Shown: positions 50,386 through 62,846 of the stretch, piece after piece
Layout: the number at the start of each line of letters is the position of its first letter
Numbering within the stretch: position 1 is the stretch's first letter
From: Lottia gigantea
Taxonomy: Eukaryota; Mollusca; Gastropoda; Lottiidae
Reading direction: 5' to 3'
DNA length: 64,000 bases
Assembly: GCF_000327385.1 (NCBI RefSeq)
Contig: NW_008707481.1
Location: 376,202 to 440,201, forward strand
Notes under the pieces: model-generated
Told to the model about the DNA's origin: nothing
Seen by the model: only the letters and a program-made list of their open reading frames with translations
The model's database searches: none
Position numbers and translations under genes: made by a program

Positions 50386-50728
50386 TGGAGCTCAATAAGT
50401 TAGACTCTTGCTTGCTCACTTTAAGGTCAAGGGGTCAATCTCAGCATAGGTTAATATAATACCTTCAGTTTCTCCAAGTCTCGCTGGCCCTTCAGAGAGG
50501 CTGTCAGGTAAATAGCATCTAGTCGTTTGGATGGGACAATAAACCGATCTTGTATGCTAGAGGCTGTGCACATTAAAGATCCCTCGACACTTGGAGATAG
50601 AAAAAGGACAAAGTTCTCTGTCCTGGAAAACTTTCTCTCATTGCCACAGCATGGTTTTTCCCATCTTCATGAGCCCATACGGTACAGAAAAGTAGGAAGT
50701 CAACTCCATTCATTTATTTATTTATATT
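50386..50728 (+). mobile_element. SINE copy 4, longest copy
   Basis: The tRNA-like head is GAGCTCAATAAGTTAGACTC, with a box B-like AGGGGTCAATCTC. A middle region is missing from copy 3. The family body follows (GATGGGACAATAAACCGATC, GAGGCTGTGCACATTAAAG, CTGTCCTGG) with the tail CTCCATTCATTTATTTATTT. Confidence 0.85.
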
Positions 50729-51972
50729 CTATCCAGAATGAATATGTACTGTGTTTACATGTTTATTGAAGGGAGATAATGAGCTTCTGCTTGTTTCAAT
50801 ATTTTAATACAAAGTTGTATTGAGTTCAGAGCTCTCATTATTAAGTGAAGGGGAGGGGTTTATCATTGTTTATTGCCCTCAAAAAACTGACAAGGGGTTG
50901 AAAAGTGCAGAAAAAATATAAATTTGTTTTAAGTTTTAGTAGTAAATAATAGTATTTGACTTTCTTTACAATTTAAGTTAAAGTTGTCAATGCACTCTTG
51001 ATGGTAGTTTTTAGTGGGAGGCAGAACATGCTTCCTCTTTAATAGTATCAGATATTCTCCAATCTGGTGTTGTACTTGTACCATTCTTAATATAATATAT
51101 ATATGATATATAAATCAGAGTATAATATAATGAGTATTTTGCTTGGTGTAGTTAGAAATGCAGTTTCATTATCACCTTTGGAAACACCTGACAATATTTT
51201 GTGACTAGGCTGTTAACTTGAGATTTTAAGTTGAGATGATACCCACAAATACTATATAGATGAATAATGGATGAATTGTAATAAGAAGGAATAAGTTTTG
51301 GGTAATGATTTGTTTTCAATCAAAGTTTTTTTTGGTGAAGTTGGTAGAAATAGGTAGTAAATAATGAAAGAAAAACTATTAAAAAATCATAAACATTGTC
51401 TAGAAGACAAGGAGATATTTTGACTAGCGTTAGAAGAATGCTATTCAAAAATAAACATGGACTACTTTACTTGTGAATACATCATCAACTTGTCTTATTG
51501 TTACTCGTCTTTATTGTTAGTCCATCTGTTGGAGTAGGAATACATTTTTGCGATGATTTTTTGGGACACCGAAAACATAGTGGTAGATTCTGACATGTTT
51601 TTTTGCTGATGTGTATGGTGCCAATGTGTCTATCAAGGCGTAGGAATATTTATTGAGATGTGTGTAATGTATTCTCAAGTTTATTTATTTATTGAAGAAT
51701 AATGAGTTGTTCGTCTTCGCTCCATTAAACTCCGTTTATTTCTCTTTAATACTCATCAAATCACTTACTGGAACTCTCTTGTTCTGAAGGTGCAATTGTT
51801 GTACTAAACTCTCTGGTGGAATGGTTTGAGAGATGACAAGTGGTGACCATGAGAGGTATTGGCAGTGGCATCAATTAATTGAACTGTCTTGTTTTTAGTT
51901 GCCACCTGTAAAAATGGTTTAGAATTGATTCTCTGAAGTGTTAATTATTGCTCTCTTGGGCTGGACATGTAA
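50729..51972 (+). other. intron 3, no gene seen
   Basis: AT-rich intronic sequence. Confidence 0.5.
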
Positions 51973-52313
51973 TTTTTATACACCCACATGAAAATGTGAA
52001 TGTATATTGCTGCCGCCCCTGTCCGTCTGTCCATTCACAATTGTTGTAGACAAGATATAGACTACAGTTTTTATCCAGCTTGATGAAAGTTGCTATGATT
52101 GTATGTATTGATGAGATCTTGGTCAAGTTCGAATTTGGTAATAATCGGATGAACAGTTTCAGAGTTATTGCCGCTGTGTGTGCGTCGATGAGACCTTGAT
52201 GAGGTTTTGCTTTGACTTGATTATCTGAAAATTCATTATTAAGCCATTAAGACTTTGTTATCATCTCTGACAGTTGGTAGTGGGTGTATGTTACCTTGCC
52301 TTGCAAGCTACCT
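51973..52313 (+). mobile_element. CCCACAT repeat family, copy D
   Basis: It starts TTTATACACCCACATGAAAA and has GTCCGTCTGTCC, one and a half monomers of the copy-A subtype (GATGAGATCTTGGTCAAG, AGAGTTATTGCC), then GTTACCTTGCCTTGCAAGCT. Confidence 0.8.
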
Positions 52314-52485
52314 TTCAACAGGCTGAGAATTGAAACTAACAGACTGCACTGCTGTGACACACATGCTCATGACATGCTAATTATCTTTAAGCTTGTGGGT
52401 GGAAAGGTAGAGAGACTTTTGAAACCATTGGCATCAGAGTAACTATCTTGTTCTTCAGATTGCAATGTTCTTTGAGCGCTCTTAA

Positions 52486-52869
52486 AGGGGCAGTATGCAA
52501 AATTTTCAGTATCAAAAAATTCGCAAATAATACCTGAAAATATTTTTGAAATATGCTATCTATGTATCTTCTTGATCAAACAGAAATGGCTTTTAAAGAC
52601 TAATTAAAAAAAGACAGTACTAACTGTTAAGCAGTTTGAAGTTGGACCCCATAAAGACTCAATATTTTAGTTGAAACCTTAAGGAGACATATTTCTCTAC
52701 AATTAAGTGTTTATTTTGCTTCAATCCACACCTACCAAACAGCATAATGAACGTAAAAAAGTTTAATGAAACATAAAATTAACAGCAAGATTTATTTAGT
52801 TATTATTTAAATTCTGGGGATCATTTCTCTCTAAAAAAAAAAAAAAAAAAAAAAAGCCAGCATAGCCGT
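52486..52869. mobile_element. possible TTAA-flanked MITE
   Basis: TTAA lies at 52482-52485 and 52870-52873. The ends AGGGGCAGTATGC and GCCAGCATAGCCGT are loosely inverted. It contains a ~24-bp A tract near its right end. The inverted repeat is weak. Confidence 0.35.
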
Positions 52870-52873
52870 TTAA

Positions 52874-55080
52874 GTCATTGAGAAGGGGGCTCTTAGCAAG
52901 ACAAACCAAATGATTGAAATTTCCTTTTTATTTTATTTTTTGACAAATTAAAAGGTTCAATACCATTTCCAGACTGTTTTAATTCTTTCAGATTTATTTT
53001 TAATGCCTGATCTTCCAGACTTAAGTCTTAAAATTTCCTTGTGATCAGAAAATAATTTAAAAATGGCAGACATGTTTTTGGTCTAATTATAAAAGAATGA
53101 TAAAGGAGAATGTAACCTTGACGTTTCTTGCATTCTTGAAAGAGGAAATAAGGAAGGGAGTATACGGCTTGATTAGTATAACTAAAAGGGGGTAAGGTAT
53201 TAAACTGATAGACCAGATGTCAGGCATGTTGGATACTGTGACCCCCAAGTATGTCTAAGTCTAAATCTTATTAGTAAAATGGCAGTGTTTAAACACACAA
53301 CTTAAAATTTTGATGGTTTAATCAACTTTGCTTCCAGATGGCTAATTTTAAAAAATACACCTTTATTGTACTTAGTTAAAGTGGCTCCCACAGAAATATC
53401 TATACAATATCTTCAGTATGAATACCAGTTGGTAGTTTTGCTTCAATTTCTCCTACAAAGCACAAAGTCAGTACAAATTATTTATAATGGTTGACAATGG
53501 CATGAATATTTTGTATTATATTTGTGCTGTTGGGTTTAATCAGGCTTAAAAAACAGAAGCAACTCAGTATGGTTTAACTGCATTGGTGAGAAATAAAAAC
53601 AAAAAAATTAATATGTGATTTTATGTTTTTTTTACATGCAATTTCTGACTAATATTGTATATACAATCATATCTGTGTATCATTGAATGTCAGGAAAAGA
53701 AAAATCTGTAGGCCTAATCTCTTTAAAATGTTAAAGTAAGAAGAATGTATTCACAGTGAGTAAATTGAGGTAAAAACTTAGTGGAGGGTAGGATGGTATT
53801 ATACTACTGATACTCATTCTACCATATCTCATCTCACTATAACTATCTTTCTTTTCCACTTATATACCAGTCTGCTACTATGTATTCTATATCAAAGCAA
53901 TGAATGAATCTGTTCTGGATATCATTTTGCAGGAATATTTCTTATCTTCTAATATGATAGTACACGAGAAGAAGTTTATACATTTATTTGTAAAGGGTAC
54001 TGGAATGATATAGTTTCTTTATTGGATTTTAGTATATCTGGAACTAGTCTATGTTAAAATAGTGTCATACATTTTTCAACTACTGTATATATACCAATGA
54101 TAAAAATGTAACATTTATTTTATCTTAATTGAGTAAACTTTTGGTATGGAATGTTAGTGGAACTCTTGGTATTTATTATAGACAAAGAAACATGATTTTA
54201 GTAAACCTTTGTCTTAAGCTTGATTAATGAAACAGTATTGTAGTGCTTTCTAGGTTTTCATTCAAAACAGTTATTCAATGGAACTTGTTTTAAATTTCTG
54301 TGTTAGAACTGGTCATAAATTTATGTAGTGTGTACAGATTAGTTGAACCATTGATATTTGTGATGAAATGCCATCACACAAGAAGTGGAATATTTCGATA
54401 CCTGTGTTGTAATATTATGGAACCAAGACAAGGATTAATTTGACAGAATAAGTAAGTAAAAAGAAATCAATCTTACACTCTCTTATGAAGCTTGATAAAT
54501 TTCTGTATCTAATAGATTAGTCAAACTTGAATTGTTATCAGTTCTTCTATGAATTATTTAATAAAGAATCAATATAGGATGAAGAACCGTGATCAAGATT
54601 TGATTTAATCCTATATGGAATGTAGAAAAGAATAATTAAGAAAGCTTAAAATTACATATACATGTATGAAATGAAAAGTAAAATTTCATACCTTTGAGTG
54701 GTTTTAAAAAATATTACATTTGATGATGCATCATTGAGAAATAATAAGGTTATGTATTTGAAGTTAACCCAGTCCTATCTTAGTTATTTATCTGTGGTTT
54801 AATGTAGGATTATAGATATTATTATCAGTTGAAATGTTTCTGTGAGAAATATACACTATGAAAGTTATACTTGGGATTTGAGTTTGGTTATACACCTGTT
54901 TCTTAGTATAGTAAATTGCTTTGATTGGCCAGTGTTTCTATGAAGTTGATCAATTTATACCCACAAGAATAAATATAATGCAGTGCAGTATACATGTGAG
55001 AAAGTTAAAAATGCATGATGAAATCACAAGCCCTTAATACATTAACTAGTGTTTACTCTTGAGTCTTGAGTAATACTAAT
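52874..55080 (+). other. intron 3, no gene seen
   Basis: AT-rich intronic sequence. Confidence 0.5.
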
Positions 55081-55197
55081 TATCATTGGTTACTGTTATG
55101 GGCATCACTGTCAATAAAGGCTTTTCTCAGTTTCAAGAATACCTGATGCCACCCTGAGACTGGTTTGTCAACTTGTCGGAGTAATTACTATATTACC

Positions 55198-55323
55198 ATG
55201 TTCCACCACAATGATAACTGTGAGACTAAGGGCAGGGCCGAACCACCCTCAAGCACACCTGATGCCACTTTGCAGCCAGTGACCAGGTCTAGGTCTCTTA
55301 GGATCTCTTCAGGAGAGTACATG
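55198..55323 (+). CDS. candidate alternative first coding exon of the NCKAP5-like gene
   Basis: From ATG 55198 an open frame of 42 codons (MFHHNDNCETKGRAEPPSST...) ends TACATG|GTAATA. It stops in phase 0, which lets it join exon 4 (58029, phase 0) directly. The sequence is richer in G+C and more protein-like than the intron: a Pro/Ser/Thr stretch, then a basic Arg/Ser stretch (TRSRSLRISSGEYM). An in-frame TGA upstream fits a first exon. The product would replace the first 91 residues by 42 and keep the conserved coiled coil. No homologue is known to me, so this remains a prediction. Confidence 0.5.
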
Positions 55324-58028
55324 GTAATAATATTTTGTATGTTAAAGCTAGTGAAAGAGGTTCGTGGGAAAGTAAGAAGTTGGCATGTTGAAGTGATTAA
55401 AGTTTATTATGATATAAATTGTTTACTGGAGGTAGAAATGTTTACCAGACGTTTTGTATTATCCTTTCTCTTTTATCTTTTTCTTTTACCTGTCAGGTAT
55501 TCTACTCCCACTCCTAATTTCTTCTAAACTTCTTCTTTTTTCAAATTCTTCTGATTAAAAGTTATCACATATACTCACTAATTTTCTAACAACTTTTTCT
55601 TTAATAAATAACGTAAAACCACTTTATTTTAATCATGTCTTTAATCATGTAGAATTTTTACAGAAAGTGTAAAAAAAAGAGAAGAAAAAATCAAATTATC
55701 CATTGACCTTGCCTTATTTCTCACTCCCTCCCCACCCCACCCTCTCTGTTTCTATTTTGTTTCTCACTTCCCTGTTTTCAAAGCTGATAAATTCCCTTGA
55801 CCACCTAATCTTTCTCCTATTTGATAGTTTGATACTTCTACTGCATCTCATTTCATTTCTCACCTCACCTTAAGTGCCTCAGCCTTCTGTTACGTAGTCC
55901 ATTCATTTACCCCAAGTGCCTCAGCCCGATGTGACACAGCCCAAGTGTTGAGTGCCGTAGCCCGATAATAAAGAAAGTCTCCTTATCTTACCCAAAGTGC
56001 CTTGTGGCAGATTCCCCTCCCTGTTTACTAAGAAGGAAACTAAGAGAATGTGTATCTAATGTGTAACCCAGGTATAGCTAATTATCTGACAACACCTGAA
56101 TGCTTTTTGATGAGTTTTTCTAATGAGTATAATTATATGTTATCAGTGGGAAGTAATCAGCTTATTTCTGGTCTGCTGATGAAAAGACAAGATCAGAAGT
56201 TTGAACATCTTGTATGATTCACCTTGTAATGTAACTTTTTATTAAAAAATATTAAATCATTAAGCTTTACATAGAGGTTTTCAAAACATGATTACTTTGA
56301 ACTTCAGTATTCAAGAAGTGTTTATCTTTGATTCAGTCACAGATCAAGAAAAAAACAGATTTTGAACTTTGCATGAATTAGTTTGTAGACTTCTTGACAG
56401 GACAAATATTTTATATTTTACATATTCATTTGACAGTTGAAAATCAGAATAAGAAAATAATCGCTGCTGTTGAACACACTGTATTGTGTTGACTGTGTTT
56501 TAAGTGCCAAATTATACTTTGACGTGGGCTGAAAGCTTTGGTACCTTGATTAGCCCAAGAAGGTGCATTAGTAGTGAAATTTCAGTTTATCTTTATATAA
56601 CTGATTTGATTTACATGCTGTCTTTAATAGTTATTCTTCCTTGTGATTCATGCTACTAACTGGTGTAATAATAAATAAATGGCCCCATAAAATTGTTACT
56701 AGATGGTTCCAGAGAATAGTAATATTATTGAACTCTAGGTGGTTAGTACCAGAGATAGAAATTTGGTCATTAGTACTGAAGTAGGCAATATAGAGGAAAT
56801 CTAACACCAATAACAGAATCATATCAAATCAATACACAAATATTATTCAAAGACCTTCTAGTAAAATAAACACGAGATCTGAACCAGGACTGGTAATTTT
56901 TAAGAGCGGTTGAAAACTAGTAGTTAGTCTCTGGAGATTTCTATCCTCAAATTTACGTTTATTTAGCTTGTTAATTTATTAGCTGAAGCCATGCATTGTG
57001 GGTAAATTGATGTAAGGATTGAGAAGGTCTCGTGGGATGATCGTAAAGACTTGGTTAAAATAATTAGTTGTAGGTACTCTGTCAGCTACTTGCTCTAATG
57101 ACTTATCTACAGGCCACGACTAGTGAATTAATAGGTTTTTTTTCATTTGAAATTGTTCATCATCAAAAGTATTTAATTTATGTAATGATACAGAAACTCT
57201 GAAAATTAGTCACAGTTTGAGAGCTGTTGTTTTCACAGTACATAATTTGCATTAAATTCAAACTGATTAAAATGCAAAGCTGGATGTTTCCATTTTATAT
57301 GTGGGTGATTACACTTGTCATCCATTGTTGATCTGATAAACTTGTTAAGCTTCTTCTGTTCTGGGTAATGTCAGCAAGCAATCAACTATAAAGAATTTAC
57401 ATGTATTTGACAATATACCTCATTGTTATCTGTATAAAAAGTGAAATTAGTTTTAAATTTATCATGTGCAATAAATTTAATTTGCAGCAGAATATTAGTG
57501 ATCTTCAATATCTTGTTTTTGGATATTGTACAAACACTAATGTTTTCTCAAACAGCTGATAGTAGAATATTAGGGCTATTCAGATTCAAATCAATACATC
57601 ATAATCATTGGATGTGTTATATTGATTTAAATACTCTGATTTACCTGCTGAAAATCTTTTAAATATGATAATTAGGATGGAAATAATGATTTTTGATGTA
57701 ACATCTGGTGTAATAAATTTGCAAAGAAGAAAAAAAAAATGAATGATTGGATTAGGATTTGTATGTTGATATTTTCAATTGATTTTTAAAAGAACAGACC
57801 CAAAATAGAATTCATATTTCTAACAGTAGATTTGATTAAAAACATTCCTATGTTAACTCTTTTATTGAGTAATTGACTATAATAAAATAACACAATACTG
57901 TATGGTCATTTGACAATGGTACTCTTATCAAGATTTTAAAGTTTATTATGTTATATTGCTATATATCAATTGTTTACTATACATCTATATACTCAAATAT
58001 TCAAAATAGTATATTTTTATGTTTACAG
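55324..58028 (+). other. intron 3, last part
   Basis: AT-rich sequence. 55680-55870 is pyrimidine-rich. 55870-55970 has a repeated AAGTGCCTCAGCC/GAGTGCCGTAGCCCGAT motif. No gene was recognised. Confidence 0.45.
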
Positions 58029-58183
58029 CGTGAGGTGAGAGGGGGAAGTAATTCTACCGATATGAAGGAAATAGAAAAAGAGAGAATGATGCGTCTGGAA
58101 GCAGAGCAGAGATTAAGAGAGACCAGACAAGAGAGTGATGCTTGTAGAGCTAGATTAAAATCATTACAGGAAGAATTCACAAA
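58029..58183 (+). CDS. NCKAP5: NCKAP5-like protein, coding exon 4 (conserved coiled coil)
   Basis: The acceptor TTTACAG precedes it and the donor AA|GTAAGT follows. It has 51 codons plus two bases: REVRGGSNSTDMKEIEKERM then MRLEAEQRLRETRQESDACR. It lines up with the human NCKAP5 stretch REV...LIHELEEERHLRLQSEKRL and QMRSLQQQFSRMEETV (remembered sequence): the LEAEQRLRE, RLKSLQEEF and following MEDTV positions match. A charged coiled coil is evident. The split Lys codon joins exon 5 in frame. Confidence 0.92.
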
Positions 58184-61150
58184 GTAAGTTTACTTCTGAT
58201 ATCTTATTGTGAAATTCTATTGCTTATTAACAAAGGGCCTAGAAGTCAAGTGGCAACTCAAATATGACATCAAATTTCAAAGAAATGCTACTTAAACTGC
58301 AAAAGTCACAACTATGGTGTCAGCATTGAGGCAGGGTATAATGCCTTCTCTAGCACCTGTTACCATTCTACAATTGGCAATATAAATTAAGTATCCACTT
58401 AGAGGGTGTATGCATAGCTAATTACATTTTAGATAGTAAAATATAATAATGATCCGTCTTCTGCCATGTTTTTAATTGTTATTGCCAATCATTTTACAAC
58501 AAAAGTTTAAATGACAGGCAAATATTATTTATTCAACAATACTTGTAAAATGATCTGAAATTACACTAGGGGATATTGAAAAGACATTTCTTGCATGGTT
58601 GCCTTTGAAGACTGAAATATGGTGGTAGAGTATTTGAATTTGAATGCTTGAGTTTTCATTTGCTTACAAATTGAATTGAAGATGATGTTTTCATTAAATC
58701 TTCAATTAATTAGATAAAAACCACAACTGAATAGGCATGTGAATGGGAAAGAATTAGCCTTTTCTGGTTTTATTCTGAAGTATCTGATGGAGACTTAAAT
58801 AAAATACATGACAGGGAATGAAAGATAGATTTTCTTGCTGTTTTTTGAGTGATCAATGAAATCTTCAAATCACGTCGTTTAATTCTTGTGATTGCTTGAG
58901 CGTTTAAAATCTCTCTTCCAAATTTAACCCGATGAAAATTAGCTCATCTTGATGAAAACAATTTCCGGTCGACAGAGATGAGATTTAAGTAGAAAAATTG
59001 ATTTTTCGATTCATGTTCAAAATGAGAGTTGATTAGTGGAGGCAGACGCAGGCCAAACTTTGAAGTTCAAACACGAAACAGTTTCTACAATTGAACTTCA
59101 ATCTTTTAGAGATTTGAATAACTAGAATTTGATGGCTGTCATCAACTTGAACTATTTGCGTTTAAATTTGTAAAAAACTTTGACGTTTAAAGGAAAATGG
59201 TGTCTTATGTTTCTTAAATACGTGAAAGATCTTTGGCCCTGGTTCTATTTCTCCGATTTTAACTGGCAGATTTGGCTTAACTTTGTCAGTTAAACATCAC
59301 AAGATAGGACTAGAAAGTTTGATCTTGTCTGCACCCTATACAATACATGAAATCATTCTAAATGTTCAGAGTTCTTAAGATCTCACATTCATTTTAACTT
59401 CATGAAAATTGTGGACTTTTTCATAATAAGTAGTAAGAGTGGGATTTTATTTTGAGAAAATTGATAGCAGCAATTGTTGAGATCTTTAGTCTTTAGTCTG
59501 TTTTGAAAAATGAATTATAGTTTAGCATAAGGAACAGTAATGGAATCCAAGAACAAAACATATCTTTTATTAGCAAACATATTATTCTGTAGTTGGAAAA
59601 TAAAAGTATCTTTGATATTGTAGTAGGATGTTTTTTCATCAGCCCAATAATAATAGGCAGAACACAACAGAATGAAACTCAATTTCAGCCTCTGATTTAA
59701 ATTAACTTGTGTGATTTCATTATCTGTTAAAACTATACTCCTGTACTCAATAGCCTGTAGTGTGTTTATATAGATTGCTTTAACAGGTGAAAATATTGTA
59801 CTTTTCTGATTTTTCTGTAAAAACATCCTTTTTGGCATCTCAACTAGAATTATTCAGAGGAACTAAGATAAGGAGAAACAAATCAACTCTAGTGTATTGA
59901 CGTCAATGATTGAGATAACATGAAATTATTTCTACAAGATAAAGTATATTTTCTTTTTAAATTGTTTCCAGCAGGCCATTGCCAATAAAATTATAAACAA
60001 AGATGATCTAAACTCAATTATATTATTGTAAGTCATCAGGATCGAGCCATTTAATATTTTTATGGTTTTAAATAAGATGAGTGTTTAATTACCACTCGTT
60101 CAAACTAGGGACCCAATACTCATACAATATTTATTAAAGGTAACAGGTCCTTTCACCCAATAACCCATTCGGCCAGTGCAAACAAGGGCCAATGACCTTG
60201 AAAAAAGGCAAAAATTTTCATGACCAGGATTTATACCTTTATTACCAGCTAGTTACAAATCAAGACTTCACTGCACATCCATGGTAAAATTGTCTTTAAA
60301 AATTTCAAACTTTGTATCGGATAAGTGTAAATGAAACATACAATATTTTTTGAGAAACACATCATTTATTCATCATTTATTCATCATTTATTCATCATTT
60401 ATTCATCATTTATTCATCATTTATTCATCATTTATTCATCATTTATTCCCTTAAAGATAATTTCTCATATGAGAATTTTTTTTCTCAATATTTTGGGAAT
60501 TGAAGATCTAAAGGGTGCCAAAATGTCCAACCCAACAGTATCCTGTCTTTATGGTTCAAAATTAATGTCCTAAAATCTTTGATAAAAATTTTGATACTGT
60601 TGTTTTTATATACTGTTCATTTAAATAAGCCAGCCAGATGCTACCTGTTGGTTTTTGAAAGTTCTGTGAAATAATTTTTATCAGTTCACTAATATTATTA
60701 AGATAACTAAATATTAGAAACTTTGTGATAAGAGAGAACCATCTCTAATTCACTTTACTCTACCAAATAATAATATATAATATACAACATATACTAATAG
60801 AGGTTATTCTGAATCAAATATATTTAAGTCAAATTGCTCAAGTAAAAATCTCAGAATATTGTCACAATTACTGAGGAAAATCCATGTAGTATAATGAGGA
60901 TTTCAATGAGTTTTGACTAATATATTTATTTAAGTAAAAATTGTAAGTTATAGAAAATACATTGGAATGTCAATCTTCTTGGCTACAGTTGTAATGATAG
61001 TCAGTGTGTTGAATATCTTCTGAGAGTGCATTCAAATAATAGGACTATTCTTGTTTACTTTAAGGTAACAAATGTGATGGGAAATTGAAACTGCTAATAC
61101 GTAGATGAATGTGTATATTTAAACTGATTCTAATTGTTATTAAATTATAG
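58184..61150 (+). other. intron 4
   Basis: 2.97 kb. It contains the (CATCATTTATT)n tandem repeat and a moderately CpG-rich patch at 58860-59050, but no gene. Confidence 0.6.
60356..60448. repeat. 11-bp tandem repeat (CATCATTTATT)n, about 8 copies
   Basis: Perfect head-to-tail copies in intron 4; the unit length equals that of the array at 4331. Confidence 0.95.
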
Positions 61151-61241
61151 AATGGAAGATACAGTGCAGTCTATGTTACAATATAAAACTAAAATAGAAC
61201 AGTTAAAACAAGAAAAACTCAACTTGGCATCTACATATGAG
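61151..61241 (+). CDS. NCKAP5: NCKAP5-like protein, coding exon 5
   Basis: The acceptor TTATAG precedes it and the donor GAG|GTAAGC follows. One base completes Lys, then 30 codons: MEDTVQSMLQYKTKIEQLKQ and onward, phase 0 at the end. MEDTVQSML corresponds to human MEETVRNLL. Coiled coil continues. Confidence 0.92.
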
Positions 61242-61592
61242 GTAAGCTGATTGACTGTAATGTCCATTTCTTATTACCTACGTGAAATATGCAACAAAAT
61301 GCCCTCTTATGTCTTAAGCGAGACTTGATTCAACTAACATGTCTCTTATATCTTATACTGTATACTGGTATAATTATTACATAAGGAATCCCAGACTGAT
61401 ATTTATTTACTCATCCATGTGTGAGCAGCTTAGAACATTTTAGTTTCTTGATACGAATATCAACACAATTTCTCCACTGCATTTCTTCTGACCTGCATCA
61501 AATACACATACTTTTGTTCATGAAAAGACTATTTGATTTCTGTATTCTTTGATTAATAAGAAATATATGTTGGTATTTCACTTTGATTTCAG

Positions 61593-61682
61593 TCCAGTAT
61601 CCAGAAACATCGAAACCATATCAGTAAACTAGAACGAGAAAATATTTTATTGTTAAATCAAGTCAAGAAATTAGAATCACAG
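61593..61682 (+). CDS. NCKAP5: NCKAP5-like protein, coding exon 6
   Basis: The acceptor TTTCAG precedes it and the donor CAG|GTATTG follows; 30 codons, phase 0/0. ISKLERENILLLNQVKKLES is a leucine-heptad coiled coil. The matching human part is less conserved. Confidence 0.88.
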
Positions 61683-62074
61683 GTATTGTCTATCATGATT
61701 TACACCTAGCATGTATTCACTCAACATACTTTAAACACCCATTCACTTTTACACTGGCTGTCATTGTAATGTTTATAGTATACTATTAACAGTACTGGTG
61801 TTTCAGGGCAGAGAGGAGTTTGGGTCACAGAATTTTCAAAAAGGGTCACAGGCTTTTCTTAAAATGATAAGAACTTTGAAGCTTACTGATGATATATTTC
61901 AAGAATAAAATTCATCATAAGGATGGTTAGTTTCATTATTTAGTTGAAAGTATCTGAAAATAGATAGACTGCTAGAAGATCAGATATTTTGGCTTTCCTC
62001 TTCATAAGTTTTTGGTACAATATCCAGCCAGTTTTTAAGAATGAACTGTAAATGTCTGTTGTTTTCACTTTCAG

Positions 62075-62257
62075 TTAAACATGAAGAGTGATGATGGGTC
62101 AGGGCCTGATAAATCAAAATTACTGATGGAACGCTTAAAGATTCTGGAGGCCGAGAACTCAGGTCTGGTTTTAGAAAATGAACAACAACGTCAACAATAC
62201 GAGAAGTGCCTAGATGAAATAGCCAATCAGGTTGTTCAAGCTCTCCTTGCTCAGAAG
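62075..62257 (+). CDS. NCKAP5: NCKAP5-like protein, coding exon 7 (family signature)
   Basis: 61 codons in phase 0/0 between TTTCAG and AAG|GTAAAC. After an acidic start (MKSDDGSGPDKSK) it reads LLMERLKILEAENSGLVLEN, then EQQRQQYEKCLDEIANQVVQ and ALLAQK. Human NCKAP5 has LLLERLKALEAENSALALEN, EQYERCLDEVANQVVQALL (remembered). This is the strongest identification in the window. Vertebrate NCKAP5L/CEP169 acts at centrosomes and microtubule plus ends with CDK5RAP2, and NCKAP5 was found as a Nck-binding protein (established for vertebrates); the same role here is inferred. Confidence 0.97.
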
Positions 62258-62473
62258 GTAAACAAAGTACCAAGTTAATATTTAATTATCGATGTGTGTG
62301 TACTGTGATATTAGTTACTGCAACCAACACCACAGAAAACTTAGACTATAGTCAAGCAGTAGATAACCTTATTTAAGTTATATGCAAATATCATTATTTA
62401 TAAAACTTGTCAAACCATGTGACATGTCACACAAAAAAGACGTATTATGAATGTGCCTTGCTGTGTATTTCAG

Positions 62474-62593
62474 TCTTTACGTGAAGAATGTATCAAGTTA
62501 CAGGGAAGAGTTCATGATCAAGAATTACAGAACCAACAACTACGGACCATGTTTAAAAATCGTATTCGATATTCTTCAGATTCACATTTACAG
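62474..62593 (+). CDS. NCKAP5: NCKAP5-like protein, coding exon 8
   Basis: 40 codons, phase 0/0, between TTTCAG and CAG|GTGATT. SLREECIKLQGRVHDQELQN then QQLRTMFKNRIRYSSDSHLQ parallels human DLREECVKLKTRVFDLEQQN and the following QQRVRPTSD. Confidence 0.95.
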
Positions 62594-62786
62594 GTGATTA
62601 TTTTTATATCTGATAATATTGATTATTCTGGTGATGGATCAGATCTTCAAAGTCTAAAGTTCAAGCAATGTTTTTATATTTTGTATGTTACTGCAGGGTC
62701 TTCAAAATACATTATAGTTTATTCTTGTATGGAAGGGACATAACTCCAGATATCAGAATTAACTTGTCTATGTCTTGCTTTTTCAG

Positions 62787-62846
62787 AAAAGTTCACCTCA
62801 GAGTTCCGACTCGAGTAAAAACAACAGTCTATTGGGAAGCAGCATT
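62787..62846 (+). CDS. NCKAP5: NCKAP5-like protein, coding exon 9
   Basis: 20 codons, phase 0/0, between TTTCAG and ATT|GTAAGT: a Ser/Asn-rich stretch KSSPQSSDSSKNNSLLGSSI marking the change from coiled coil to a low-complexity region. Confidence 0.85.

Noticed and set aside
55324-55527. Continuation of the 55198 open frame past the donor
   Set aside because: Beyond 55323 the sequence returns to AT-rich, low-complexity codons; the GT donor is the better end.
61980-62273. Minus-strand 97-codon frame
   Set aside because: It lies antisense over exon 7, which has strong family similarity and splice sites on the plus strand.
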